Made by a program: the position numbers and the translations under genes
Shown: piece after piece, positions 1-12,100 of the stretch
How positions within the stretch are numbered: the first letter of the stretch is position 1
Layout: each line of letters starts with the position of its first letter
NCBI RefSeq assembly: GCF_022201045.2
Contig: NC_068561.1
Span: 20,958,501 to 21,022,500, forward strand
Reading direction: 5' to 3'
DNA: 64,000 nucleotides
From: Citrus sinensis
Taxonomy: Eukaryota > Streptophyta > Magnoliopsida > Sapindales > Rutaceae
The notes under the pieces: model-generated
Seen by the model: only the letters and a program-made list of their open reading frames with translations
Told to the model about the DNA's origin: nothing
Database searches by the model: none

Positions 1-1
1 C

Positions 2-862
2 AACAAAAACCCCAACCACGCCATCGAGACTAACGACAAGAACCCAAATCAAGAACATCATCATCCTCATCACGATGCTGATGATCATCAGGAACCGGAG
101 ATTCCGCCTGACTTGCCGCCAGATTCCTTTTGGCTGTCGAAGGACGCGGAGTTTGACTGGTTTGACCGCAACGCATTCTACGAGCGTAAGGAGTCGCAAA
201 AGGGCCACTCCCACTCCAACCCGATTGGCCTGAACCCGAATCCGAGTTCGACTTCTCAGAGGTTTTCCACTCCGACGACGACGACTTTGAAGACCAAGAC
301 TTCGATCATTGGCCTGCCCAAGCCGCAGCAGAAGTTTGACCCCAAGTGTAAGAGACACTGTAAAACCAACACCAACTGGTTCCCCAAGCGATCCGGCTCG
401 GTTGGCAAATCGGATGGTCCCTTGTGCGAACCCTCTTCTCCCAAGGTTTCTTGTATCGGTCGGGTCAGATCCAAGAGGGATCGGCGGAGATTGAAGAAGC
501 GACAAGGTTCCGGTTCGGAGTCGGGGTCTTTGAGGAGTAAATCGGAGAGGAAACAAAAATCCGGTTTGTTTGCCAGTTTAAAGACCATTTTCCGGTTGAG
601 GAAAGGATCGGAGGGTAAGAGTCGTGAGCGTCGAAAGGAATCGTCGGATAGGAAGAGTGGGGTTATTACTACTCACGACATAAGGGACAGGCTGCCGCGC
701 GGTGAGGCGCACGCGCTGTCGAAGCGAGTGGAGTCTCCGCCGAGGAAGAGCATTGCAAGTGAACCGCGGAGGAGTGTGGATGGCGAACCGGTTGGTTTGG
801 GTGGGATGACGCGGTTCGCTTCTGGTAGAAGGTCGGATTCCTGGATCGGTGACGTGGCGTGA
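2..862 (+). CDS. Arg/Ser-rich plant-specific protein, 3' part (5' end outside the window)
   Basis: The frame is open from the window edge to TGA at 860-862, giving 286 residues with no start visible, so this is the C-terminal part of a longer protein. It begins with a His/Asp-rich stretch and then carries DSFWLSKDAEFDWFDRNA, near residues 37-55. A second motif, SCIGRVRSKRDRRR, lies near the middle. The rest is very rich in Arg, Lys and Ser with no membrane segment or known catalytic motif, which suggests a nuclear or membrane-peripheral basic protein. I recall this motif pair from a small uncharacterised plant family (At2g36220/At3g52710 type). The neighbouring alpha-carbonic anhydrase gene fits that, since At3g52720 is ACA1. 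Function is unknown. Coding is supported by GC-rich, biased codons compared with the AT-rich flank. Overlapping antisense frames are shadows. Confidence 0.8.
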   Translation, partial: NKNPNHAIETNDKNPNQEHHHPHHDADDHQEPEIPPDLPPDSFWLSKDAEFDWFDRNAFYERKESQKGHSHSNPIGLNPNPSSTSQRFSTPTTTTLKTKTSIIGLPKPQQKFDPKCKRHCKTNTNWFPKRSGSVGKSDGPLCEPSSPKVSCIGRVRSKRDRRRLKKRQGSGSESGSLRSKSERKQKSGLFASLKTIFRLRKGSEGKSRERRKESSDRKSGVITTHDIRDRLPRGEAHALSKRVESPPRKSIASEPRRSVDGEPVGLGGMTRFASGRRSDSWIGDVA

Positions 863-2289
863 TCTGGAGGCGCGCTGGACTGGGGAGATTTCGTGTGGGT
901 AGGACAAGACTCAAGAGTAAGTAGTGGAGGAGGGGCCCAGATAAAAATGGACTTTACTAGCCGGTCGTGATTGGGGGTCTGTGGTGGGGCCCGCTTTGAT
1001 TTTTTTAAATAGTCGTTGGGATAGATGATATAAATAACGGTTTCCCCCATCCGGTGAAAAAAAAAAGGTGACAACATTTTTCATATTTTGATTTTTTTTT
1101 TCTTTTTGGGGTAAAGGTTTGTAAATATTAGAGTGTTTTTTTTTTGGACTGATGGATTGTAAATTTTTTCTTGTAATAGTGGATTTAGTAATAAATTCTT
1201 GAAGAATATATATGGGTGTCTGTGATTGAAAAATTTGATTGTTTGGTAGAGCTGGCGAAGGTGAAATTTGAAAATATTGTTGGAGAAAAGTAAAAATTCA
1301 ATTTGAATAAAGGGTTAGTTAATATAAATAATGCATATTCAATTCACAGATTAGAATGTGATTTGTACGCGTAAATGAACAAATTAATGTTGAATTTGAC
1401 TTCAAACTAGAAATTACGTATTCTTCGTTAGTAATAAAAAAAAAAAAAAATTGTTTGAGGAATATGCAATGGGCTTTTAACGATCAATTGGTTAGCTAGG
1501 GATTGGTGTGTGTTGCAACTTGCAAGTAACTTAGGGCTTCAGTGATCGGTGAAGATAAATTAATTTCAAGAAACCTTTTCAGTATTTGGCGTTTGCATTA
1601 ATCTTTTTAATATTTGTAATCGTTAATACCAATTTAATTAGATATTAATCTCTCACCTTCAAAATTGTTTTGAGAATCGTTACGAATGAGAATGAACATG
1701 CATATTTACTATTGGTACTATGGTAAAAAATTGATGGTGTCAACACACATTTACGCTAATTACCATTGGCTATACCCCGACTATAAATAAAATTTTAATT
1801 AAAAAAATAAAATTTCTGCGGTTTTAAAACGTTAAATCAAAAACTTTTAAATTTATTAATTTTGTGTAACTTGTGTTATCGTGTGGTGGAACAATAGGAA
1901 TTAAGAAAATATGTACCCAAAAAAAAAATATTTTTTGATTAATAAATTAACTTGAATTATTTATAAAGTAATATCATAATTCATAACTATTAAATTCATA
2001 TTTTTATTTAGTATTAGAGCATAAACTGTGTGGGTTAGAGAATAAAAGTCATACCAACCCATTGAATAATGGCTAAAATCACGAGTCATTGGGCTTTCTT
2101 TCATTTCGTGGGGTTTGGTTCACAAGTTAGGAGTCCTTGTTAAGGACAATGGCAATAATATTATTGACTCTCGAGACGCCATAATTTTAGTTTAGAATTT
2201 TGACTATTTTGGCTTATCGCTAATCTCCATTTTCTCTGAAAATGACTTGCTTATTCATGTTAAATTATCAGTCAGCAAAGTAAGGTAAA
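863..2289. other. 3' flank and AT-rich intergenic DNA
   Basis: This holds the presumed 3' UTR of the upstream gene (to about 1200, including an AATAAA-like AGTAATAAATTC near 1187) and then AT-rich DNA with A- and T-runs. I see no open frame with coding character on either strand. Confidence 0.6.
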
Positions 2290-2890
2290 TCAAAATTCTT
2301 GATCTTTCATCACCTTTTAAGTATTTTTCATGAAGAATATTACTTGAAAGTTCGAGAGTTTCAAATGAGAGTGATACATCATGTTATGTGGTTTTTATTC
2401 GTGAAAAGCATACTTAAAAATTCAAAGTGATAGAAAAGTTTGAGAGTTTTAAATGAAATTGATACATATATGAGGTTTTGTTATAAAATGCATACTTAAA
2501 AAGCTTGAAATAATAAAAAAGTTCGAGAGTTTTAAATGATGTTGATATATCACGTTTCTAAGATTTTTTTTTTCACAAAAAGTATACTTAAAAATTCGAA
2601 ATGAGAGTCTTAAATGAAATTGATACAATTCTGATATGAGGTTTTGTCATAAAATACATACTTAAAAGTCTGAAATGATCATAAGAAAACTGGAGAGTTT
2701 TAAATGTAATAAATATATCACATTATGAGTTTTTTTTTTTTTTCATGAAAAGCATACTTAAAAATTCAAAATGAAATTGATACATCATGATATGAAGTTT
2801 TGTCATAAAATCCATACTCAAAAGTTTAAAATGATAGGAAAGTTCGAGAATTTTAAATGAGACAGATATATCACGTTATTTTTTCATATC
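2290..2890. repeat. Satellite-like tandem repeat, about 85 bp half-units in about 170 bp pairs
   Basis: A core of the form GTTCGAGAGTTTTAAATGA recurs near 2350, 2438, 2521, 2604, 2690 and 2842. Between the cores, CATACTTAAAAATTC-like segments alternate with two spacer types, one with GAGGTTTTGTCATAAAA and one with a T-run followed by CATGAAAAG. Every second unit matches best, so the array looks like a higher-order repeat of about 170 bp built from two 85 bp halves. Units differ at many sites, so the array is not recent. No ORF runs through it. Confidence 0.8.
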
Positions 2891-3524
2891 CAACCGTAAT
2901 ATTGATGTATCGGATTGTTACTAGTTAAAAGTCATTGCTAACCACGTTGATGAGACAAAACTTGTCTGAATTTGAAGTTTTGAGACAATAGGAGTGAAGT
3001 TTTTGACGGATAGTTTCAAAGGGACTATTGGGATCAATTTGAATACAATCGCCAAATTTGACTCCTAGGCAGAAGCGTGCGATTGTGAATGTGCGGTTAT
3101 TATCCAATTGTCGGGATCAATTTAGATAAATGACAAAATAATGGAGCAAATTTCTAGGGAGAGAGATTGAACTCTTTAACAATAAGTGCTAAGGTTATTA
3201 ATTAATATTATAACTCAAGATTACCCCTTACAGCAGGTAAGGTTATTAGCAGTCGGCCATGACATGACCAAAACAAACTGGAAATAGAGAAACACGCACA
3301 GTTAATTGTAATTTTCTTTTTCTTTTTTTAATAATGGATGGTGCCTTGTCATCATATTTAAAGTCGGAGATCGCTTGAAGCTGTAATTGACGACTACAAC
3401 TGGAGCAGCACTTCAGGACACCAGTGACAAAATATAAGGCACCACAACAAAAATACATTAATAATTTCTTTTCTTTTCTTTGTTTTTTTCATTCTCCTTT
3501 CTATTTTTTCCCGACAGCAACTTG
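2891..3524. other. Intergenic DNA and 3' flank of the carbonic anhydrase gene
   Basis: Nothing recognisable apart from the likely 3' UTR of the minus-strand carbonic anhydrase gene next to 3524. A 70-codon minus-strand frame at 3246-3458 resembles no family and lies in that 3' flank. Confidence 0.5.
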
Positions 3525-4060
3525 TCAGATTGACCCTGGGACGAATTTATTTTTGTAGGCTTCAACTCGTCCTTTCTTATGTACTTTGAATAATTCGACT
3601 TTCCTGTCGTTGAGGGGCTGCACTGGCCTCGAGTTGAATTTACAATCCTTGCACAATGGTGCTCTCAGAGCCGTTACTTGCTCCTCTGAAATTGATCTCA
3701 CCTACAAACCCCAAAAAAAGAAAAAAAAAATACTATTATTGTTTTTTTTTTCTTTTCTATCATCACATATTTAAATAAAATTTAATTTAATTGTTGCTGG
3801 TCGTGTTTGAGCTTAAAAATAAAAAATAAAAATACCCGAGCGAGGACGGTCCAGACGACGTTTTCGGAGCATGGAGGAGTAGTCAAAGAACCATGATATC
3901 TGTAGTATCCCTGAAGAGGTTGCCTGGAGTAGTCGCGGTCCATCATACCAACATCAACATCGGAAGTCTTGGGGTTGCTCGTGCAGCTCTCACGGGTCAG
4001 CTGGGGCAAGTATGGCATTAACTGCATGCATGCAATTATACAGCGTGATTATTTAACAAG

Positions 4061-4110
<50 letters not shown>

Positions 4111-5399
4111 CAACTGTGAACAAGTTTTGTAATTAGTTACCTTGGTGACGACAGGATTTGGGTCGCCGTATTTGTAGAGGATTGCCACTACTGCGACGTC
4201 CTTCTCTTCTGTCTGATGGACAAGATGGAGCTCAGCAGCAAATCTGTTGATATTAGTTAATAGCTTAATTAATTAAGTATGATCGAATTAACTTGCAAAT
4301 CAAATTCAATTATCACTTTTCACAAACAGTGAAAAATAACGAGACCATGACATCTAAGGTTTTGTTTGGTGTTGAGGCGCTGTAACTTAAGTATTACAGT
4401 TGTGCAAAAAAAGAAAAAATTGTAACTGTAAAATAAAAACTTAATTATTTATTGTAAACATGTTTGTTAAATAATAGTTTTGACAACAATAGTAAAAATA
4501 TTATAGATTTTTCATCGTAAAAATAGTGGATTAAATCAACTTAATTTTAAAGCAACTATAATTAATATTTACTAAATATTTTAGTGTTGTAGCATCAAAT
4601 CTCAATAACAAATTCAGCCTAAATCTATCTATGTAATGTTTATGTTTTGGTGGGATTGGGCCAAGTTGTATTGGGCATCATCTCAAGAGAGAGTACACAC
4701 CGCTCTCCGTTAATCGTGTGCTCGGAAGGAGTGTGCCAATGCATTTGTTTATAGACATACTTCTTCCCATTTATGTTCAATTCTCCAGCTTTTCCCTCAT
4801 AATGTACCTGCATTTGCAATCACAAAATTTGATCAGATCGAACATACAAATTACAACTGTACAAGAAACAGAGGAAACCAACAGCATCACATTGTTTTAA
4901 ATTCAGATAGCTAGGCACGAACCCCAATGGAGTAGCCGGAATTCATCAGAGTTGCATTTACAGAATAGTACTCCTTGGACAAGGGTCCCAATTCCTGTCT
5001 CTGAGCGGTTTTGTTCTGCATAATGTCCACCGGAGACTGATGTTTTCCTGTTGAACATGTATTGAAATTTGGACTTAACTTTCCCCAGTTCTCAGGGCCG
5101 TTATCTGCCACGTAGCTAAACCTCACTTCAGCAATCCCTGCTCCGAATTTAAAAAATAAAAGATATTATCATATAAACATCTGCATTTTATATAATTCAG
5201 ATTAATTTTCTGCCATGGTAACATTACATTAATAAAAAAACATAAAATTTTCCTGGAGTTTTATGTGAGCGGGATTTGAATCTCAGATTTTCGAATAACG
5301 AAAGAGAGAAAGAAGAAAGATAATACCCTGCTCGACCATCGCCGAAGCAGCATTGAAAAGCAGTGAAAGGGCAACGACGATGGCAACTCGGAGGACCAT
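3525..5399 (-). CDS. Alpha-type carbonic anhydrase (secretory/plastid), complete
   Basis: Six exons: 5327-5399, 4923-5137, 4701-4807, 4141-4243, 3836-4021 and 3525-3701. All junctions are GT-AG and phases close to a 286-residue protein. It catalyses reversible hydration of CO2 to bicarbonate with a zinc ion. Residues 1-20 form a hydrophobic signal peptide (VAIVVALSLLFNAASA), so it enters the secretory route; some plant alpha-CAs go on to the chloroplast. Family motifs are present: GKHQSPVDI, the zinc ligands in QMHWHTPSEH plus the third His in AAELHLVH, and GSLTTPPCSENVVW. The two Cys of the usual disulfide (FNTCSTG and PPCSEN) are kept. Length is normal for the family. TATAAG at 5489-5494, read on the minus strand, lies about 90 bp upstream of the ATG and could be the TATA box. 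Intron 3 carries a MITE. The closest Arabidopsis type is ACA1-like, but I cannot assign the member. Confidence 0.95.
4063..4106. repeat. (ATT)n microsatellite in a carbonic anhydrase intron
   Basis: Uninterrupted ATT triplets, about 14 copies, lie in the intron between exons 4 and 5 of the carbonic anhydrase gene. A likely polymorphic marker. Confidence 0.95.
4355..4620. mobile_element. MITE copy A, in intron 3 of the carbonic anhydrase gene
   Basis: The left end reads AGGTTTTGTTTGGTGTTGAGG followed by CTGTAACTTAA. The right end, read in reverse complement, is AGGCTGAATTTGTTATTGAG. These are the degraded terminal inverted repeats of the same family as the clear copy at 28335-28692. The interior is AT-rich and non-coding. 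No target-site duplication can be read with confidence. It sits between exons 3 and 4 and leaves the splice sites untouched. Confidence 0.6.
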
Positions 5400-7385
5400 G
5401 ATTAATTGAGTCCTTTTTTTTTAATTAAAAAAAAAAAAGAAAAAAGAAAGGACTATGGAAATGTTCGTTAAAGCTCTGTTATAAAGGGCTTATAATTTGG
5501 GGGGTTAATGCTGCTATACTTGGACAATACAGCTATTGGCTCTTAGGAAGCTTTGAAATTGCCTTTGGCTTCGGATCCCTTGTGACTAGCACTATTTATA
5601 CACGTAGGTTTTTTTTTTTTTTTTTTTGGGCGTTTGCTACAGCTAATTTAGTGGGGTCATTTTTGTCCAATAATTAATTTTTCCACTATACCCCCCCCAC
5701 CCCCCCCCCCCAAAAAAAAACCAAGAAATATTAGGTCTTAATTGGAGATCTGCCGTCCTATGAGTTAATAGTATTGCATGGAAGCATGATATTGTGTGGT
5801 TTTGGTTTTTAAATATGAAAAAAAAAAAACACGATCATTCTAGACCGTCAAAATTGTAAATTCGGATGATTATGTATAATTGTGGGTCATTTTATAATCT
5901 CAGGATTTTCATAATTCTGAATTTCTGATCGATTTTCATAATGCACACGTGTTGTTGTTTCAACGAGTTATTATTACTATATTATGTGTATACATTCTTA
6001 AGAAATCAATCATAATAAAGAAAAATTTCAGTGTCGCATTTACATGTTTTAGAATACAAAATTGAGATTACATAATGATCTTTAATTACAGTTTAATATT
6101 TAAAACTTTTATTTTAAAATGTACGTATGTCTCTCCAAAAAAAAACTTTATGATAAAATTTATATACAAGTTAAGAGGTCGCTGCATATGACGGAAAACG
6201 AATCTACACAAAATTAATATTTGTTGTCAAATAGGTACATTACATTTCATAGGAAGAGTTTTAATTATTATAAGCAAACTTGCTCTCGTGCGTATTATTG
6301 ATTTTGCTGAGCACCTAGTGCAAGCTTACAACAAGCCTCCAATAATTCACTTCCTACTCTTAACTTAAAAAGGGCCAAGGCAGAGGAAAGCCAGCTGATA
6401 ACTCTCTATATTAAAAAAAATAAATTAATTAATTAACGTGGTGAGAAGGCATTGAATTCAATCCATAAAAAAAAATGAGTTTTTTTTTTTTTCTCTCTCT
6501 CTCAAAGGAGTGAGGGTAAATTTCTTCCTAAGGAACTGCGAATTGTTAGATATCACAACTTAAAATTAATCCACTATAAAATGTCTAACAAAAGTCCTCG
6601 TATATAAGTTTTGAATTGAAATTCTTATAGACATCTCTTCTGTTCTTTGAACGAGAGTAAAATTTATTTGAATTTGAAACAAAATTCAAAATACTAAATA
6701 TCGCATTACTTATTGATACGAGTAATCCTTTTTTTTTTTTTCCCTCCAAAAGCAATCCAATATGAATAAGTTGCGGGCCAAAATTAAAGAGGTGTATTGT
6801 CGAATCATCTTCAGCTTTAATATTTCAAGGACGAAATTCGACCTCCCCCTGCTCTGCTCTGCTCTCACACATGGATGGTTTACTTCACTGCAGAAGAAGA
6901 GACCGACCCACAAATCTTTAGCCAGTGGTCTCCGCTCCACACAATATTTTGTGCCAAATATATGTGGAAATAAGCAAATGCTAGTGCTTTCCGTCCTCTC
7001 AGTTCTCAGTACCACTCAGGTCTCGGGCCCTCAACATGAAAGAGAACCAAGTATATATCTACATCTCTACTAGATCGTAGTCTTTTGGTTCCATAAGCAA
7101 CAGCATTTAACATTACATCATTTGACCGTTGACCTTCTAACGTATGTTATGTGAGCCAACGTTAGTATTAAAATAAAAGTCTAACCGTAGGAAGAATAAT
7201 GGATTTAAGAAATATATAAAACATATAACAGTTAGGCGGCTTGTGGCTTTACGAAACACTTGCATGTCTCTGTGTCGACCATCCATGTGCGGATGTGCAT
7301 AATCAAACAGAACACAAAAGTCAGTATCCACCTGACACTAGAGGAAGGCAACGGCAAACAATTATAAATACACGAGTGCACTGAT
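5400..7385. other. Intergenic DNA with homopolymer tracts
   Basis: The first 150 bp are the probable promoter of the minus-strand carbonic anhydrase gene. Beyond that lie a T-run (about 5610-5627), a C-run directly followed by an A-run (5690-5720), and a T-run with CT repeats (6480-6503). Two overlapping frames on opposite strands at 6710-7073 resemble no family. I see no gene. Confidence 0.5.
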
Positions 7386-7662
7386 TTGATATTGAGGGTG
7401 GAGGTTGGATAGCCGTAGGTTAAGAATTACAGTATTAAAGTGTTTGTTAAACATTAGATAGATATAGTGGCTCGAAAAATAAGTTTATTTAATTTCACAT
7501 TTTTATTATAATAGCTAATAAAATATATTTATTGTTTTTTTGTCAAAATTCTTATTTAAAAATTAAATTTACCGTATACTAACAATTTTTATTTTATGGA
7601 TAATTTTTTTATAACAGCTATGACTTAAAAGGTACGAACCACACCTCAATACAAAATAAAGC
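7386..7662. mobile_element. MITE copy B, diverged
   Basis: The left side carries ATTGAGGGTGGAGG and then AGAATTACAGTATTAAAGTG, which matches the subterminal region of the clear copy at 28335. The right side carries ACACCTCAATACAAAATAAA, the complement of TTTTGTATTGAGGTGT. The interior is AT-rich. The ends are eroded, so limits are approximate. Confidence 0.5.
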
Positions 7663-9176
7663 CGAAGTTTGGTGCCATTAACGATGTGCAAGCTTTGTAG
7701 TGGGGGAATCAGATGCCTTATCCCATCCACCACTAAATTGCACAAAGAGGCTGGTGATTAAAATTGAGAGAATGTAGTAAAATGAATCTAGCTGCCACAC
7801 AAAAAGTCCAAAGCAGAAGCTGCCAGTAGACAACTCTTTAGTTTTGAACTTCATATCAGAGATAAAGAGATTCTGCAAAATGGGTGACGAGTGAAGAGGT
7901 CAACTTGTGGATATTCTTCTCAGCCCCCACAATGTGAGAGTCATAGGCCACACTTCATCAGTTCCTCCCGCGCATTATTCTTCAAAAGCAAACAGTTTTC
8001 CAAATTTATCATCATTTGATATTATAAGAATGCATCTGGGGATGTGGAAACTGGGGATGCATTTGTCGGTTACTGATACAAGATAGAGGCGATTGCTTGT
8101 TCTATATGTCACGTCGCTATTGGATGAGATACGATCTAATCCTTTTATCGTGCAGGAGCAAGCAAGGGAGAGCACTCACTGAAGCCGCAGATTTGAGTCC
8201 GTGATAACCTCAGTGCACAGGGAAGCCTCTGCATCACTAACAGTGCCTCCGCTTGTCAGTACCATTTTACCGGCTTGGCGTGGAATGGTGGTCCATATAG
8301 GACACGGAAATCTAGTCCTACTTTCATGGCACATAATACGTGTTAGATGCTTACAATCAACTCAAAAAATTAGGTGATGGTGCTGGTTTTTGTACCATTT
8401 ATGACAGGTTGGATACTTATCATTACCTAAAAAGTCTAGTATAAATAGGGATACGTTTAAGCACATGATAAATTAAAGGTTTCTATTATGTTTGAAGTAA
8501 GACAGTGCGATTGAGCCTAGAGTTATCCTCCACGATGCAGATCCCTCATGGATTCTATTCCACAGGAAATTATAAATACTCTGTTAGGAAATTGAAATTC
8601 TTCATACTGAAATTTAAATCCTTTCATCACGCAGAAGCTAAACATCAGTAAGTAGATACAAGAAATTTTGAGCACTAATAACAACATTAACTTTGCTTTC
8701 TTGTTTTATCCAAGTATAAAATTCAACAAAGTAGTTCCCATTATTTGAATTGAGTTTAACAAAACTGAAGATAAGTAACATAGACTCTTGGAGTATTTTG
8801 TAGACCGCTTTAGTTAACACTTTACAGCTACTTCTTAAACTAAAACACCCCGCCAAGTCCCTTCCATTAGATTATTCTGTTCCGCAAAAGGGGAAATGCC
8901 GTAAGTGTTCACAATAAGTACTCCAATCATCTGAAAGTACAGAAGCTATTCTCGCACATAATAAATAAAAGAATAAACATCATGTCACAAAACTAACTTA
9001 TTAAGAAGACTCACTCAGTTGAGGAACTAATTTTATTACAAAGAAGAAATCAGAAACATCGACACATCCCCTTTGAGTATTAATATATATATATATGATT
9101 TTGTTGGTCAAAAGGCAAAGGTACTTGTACCCAAGAGGATTAAGAAAACCTAAAAAGCCCTCGAAAGCTTCACCTA
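7663..9176. other. Intergenic DNA downstream of the GRX/GST-N-like gene
   Basis: The part next to 9177 is the likely 3' UTR of the minus-strand gene. A more GC-rich patch at 8176-8358 has a minus-strand open frame of about 50 codons ending in a TGA (see findings); I cannot tie it to any protein. No other gene signal is seen. Confidence 0.45.
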
Positions 9177-12100
9177 TCATTGCGCATAAGTTGCTCTTAA
9201 ATATTCCACAATGTCTGCACTTTCAAACATTTGCACTCCTGTATTTGGATCTTCTAAGTAAGGTACCTGTGAACAATTGTGGTCAATCGTTATTATCTGT
9301 GTCATTTGAGACATGTCAAGCCGCTGTTTCACTTTTATTTTTCAGATTTTAAAAAACTCACCATAGATGGTTTAAACCTAAATAAATTACCTGAAAATGT
9401 TTAGCTTTTTCAATCAGAATCTGTCGTTTTGGGCTGCCGCGAGCACAACTGAGAAAAGAAAAAAGAAGCATCATTCAGAAAAGGTCTGGTAAGTAGTAAT
9501 GATATAAATCCATGGGAATTTGTATTTACAGAGACCAAAACACTAGAATGTACAATAATCAATGATCTATCCACAAACCAGATGGAAGTATCTACGATAA
9601 TAGGGAGTGAACTCTCACATTTGTACATGGATAAAGACATCTAATATACAACATTAAAAAAAAAAAAGAGTGGAAAAATAACTTGCGAAGGAGGGAATAG
9701 ATTACTAAACTCAATGCCGTATTGTTCATGATATACATAATAATCCATGCAGAAGGGTTTTGGAACTCCACAATAAGCCGTGAAATAATATCTGTCTTTT
9801 TTTCAATTTCAGTAAGAAGTATCATACATGTCATGAAGCTTTTAATTTTTTTTTCCTTTTTGGGGTAAGACAGGAGTTGCATATGTAAAGCTAAAAAATC
9901 TCCAACTACTAGTTCAACAGTGATATAAATTGCATGCACTTGGTGGCTATATGCAGTCGTATATTGTGTAATTAATAAATCATGTTTTACAATACAACTA
10001 AAAGGAGAAAGGACAGATCAGATGACCACACAAGGACTTTACCTCCGCTGCAAGTGTGGTAACTCTAATTCTACAAGCACTTCACGTACAACTTTGCAGA
10101 ATGGGGAACCCTGATAAGGCGAATAAAACCACAGGAAACCAAAGGGATACTGAATCACATTCTTCTAAATAAAATAAGGAGATCATGGAAGTCCCAAATT
10201 TTGGATGAGGAATGTCAAAAAATATTACTCCTTGTACTTTAAACATTAAAGACTGGCTAATACTCCACCAACCTCGTATGCCCATACTTCAAGTGGCTTG
10301 GGTGGCAATTTAGCAGGAGTGTAAGATTGTCCCTGCAAAAAAATGACACACAGGGTTCAGCAAAACTCTACACCCAATTCTAGTTTAGTATATAGTGACC
10401 TCTTGATGATTAAGACTATGCTGAATAAACTGTATATACAGAAAGATGCAGAATGGTATCCTACAATTTATCTAAGGGATTCTTGGTAATATTTATTTTA
10501 GAAAGGCTTTTATTTTGTTATTTTTTTGTATTTGTGTTAATTAGGTTATTCATTTGATGTAGATTTATTGTTTCATATTTGGTTATGATTTTGTCAGTAT
10601 AAACAGGACCTTTTTCTCATCCACTACAAATAATGTTAAGGTTTAATTGTTTTCTCCCTAATCTTAATTCTTAAATTCTTCCTTCTATTTCTGATTCCCA
10701 TCTCATATTATATTCTGTAGTTTTCTTTCTCTTTTATAACTCTTCTCTATCTATCTATTTCTTTCTTCATCCTTCATCAATCAGTATCAAAGCTTTCTTC
10801 TCCCACATCACAAAATGTTACATAAATAAACCAGTGGATCAATTAGATAGATAACAAATGAAAGCTTAAACTATTAGGTGGTAAGCCCCAATGGTATGAA
10901 GCTCTGTCAAATTCAAGATCTAACAAATGTGGGATCAGCTAACATGCACCTCGTATGTGATTTAGGATAGCAACACATGCCTATACTTTTGTATAGAACA
11001 TTAGACTGTTAGTGGAAAACCTAGTAGGTATATGATGTCACATTTAACATTTGATTTAGTCGATACAGATTTCCTGGCACGGCTATAGCAAACAATGCAT
11101 ATCAGATTTCTCCATCCCAAACATTATGGAACAAAATTCACGTTACCTTTCCTAAACGACCAATCATAGCAAAGCCTTCAGTCAAAGTCTGCAATAAATC
11201 CACAATCACACATTATATGATTTTGAATTTTCATTTTACAAATGGGCAAGAATTACTAACAAAAGAGTTAAATGCTAATAACTAACTGTTAGTAAACCAA
11301 GTGAGAGCATGAAAGGAACGCTTCCATCACCTAAACAAAGAAATAAAGCTGAGTAAAGACAAAGAAAGCATAAGAAACAACATAAAACAGGTGAATGTAA
11401 CCATACACACCATATTTGCCAACCAAGTACTTTATTATATTGTCTGATTCGTACATTGAAACTCCTGTGTTTGGGTCAACCTGCAACCACAAACGAAGGT
11501 ATAATCATAGATTGAACAGAAAATTGAAACCAGTCCCTACTCATATATAAAGTTGGAGTAGAAATAACCAAGAGTGCACACTAATGATTCAGAAAAGAAA
11601 AGGAAGAACATCAGACCATGTAAGGGAACTGCTTTTTACCACCCATCTGCAAAACCTTTGGACGAAAATTGGGACCATTTCTTGGACAAGGATAATATAG
11701 AACATCAAGATCCAACACCGCAACAATTTCTCTAACCTGTTTATAGATATGATACGATGTAATGAACCCATTGAATAATTTCAAAAACTTGCCACATTGC
11801 AGAAGACATATCATACATACAATGCCCCTGGAAACCAGATATGAACCATAGGTGTCGAATTGAACATCTATAGCAATAATCCTTTAGAAGCGCAATTTCA
11901 GTTCTGATGATATCTAAATGCAGTACACCATTATCATATGAATATTATAACTGCAATATTTAGTATCAATCGCTATAGATGGACTGGTGAATTTATCCGG
12001 ACATTCTATCATTTGAGACATGACCATTCAACCAGATTTGAGGGTAGCACCTCCACCAAGAGTTACAGTGTGCTGGAAATGTCCAGACCAGTGATACAGA

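Noticed and set aside
256-1077. Antisense frames opposite the first gene
   Set aside because: GC-rich coding DNA leaves the other strand open; they show no family motifs.
6710-7073. Overlapping frames of about 100 codons on both strands
   Set aside because: No recognisable domain, and complementary frames of similar length are expected by chance here.
10480-10820. Stretch in an intron of the GRX/GST-N-like gene that faintly resembles an old LTR
   Set aside because: Only a weak tRNA-binding-site-like string near one end; no paired repeat, no coding remains, so not supported as an element.
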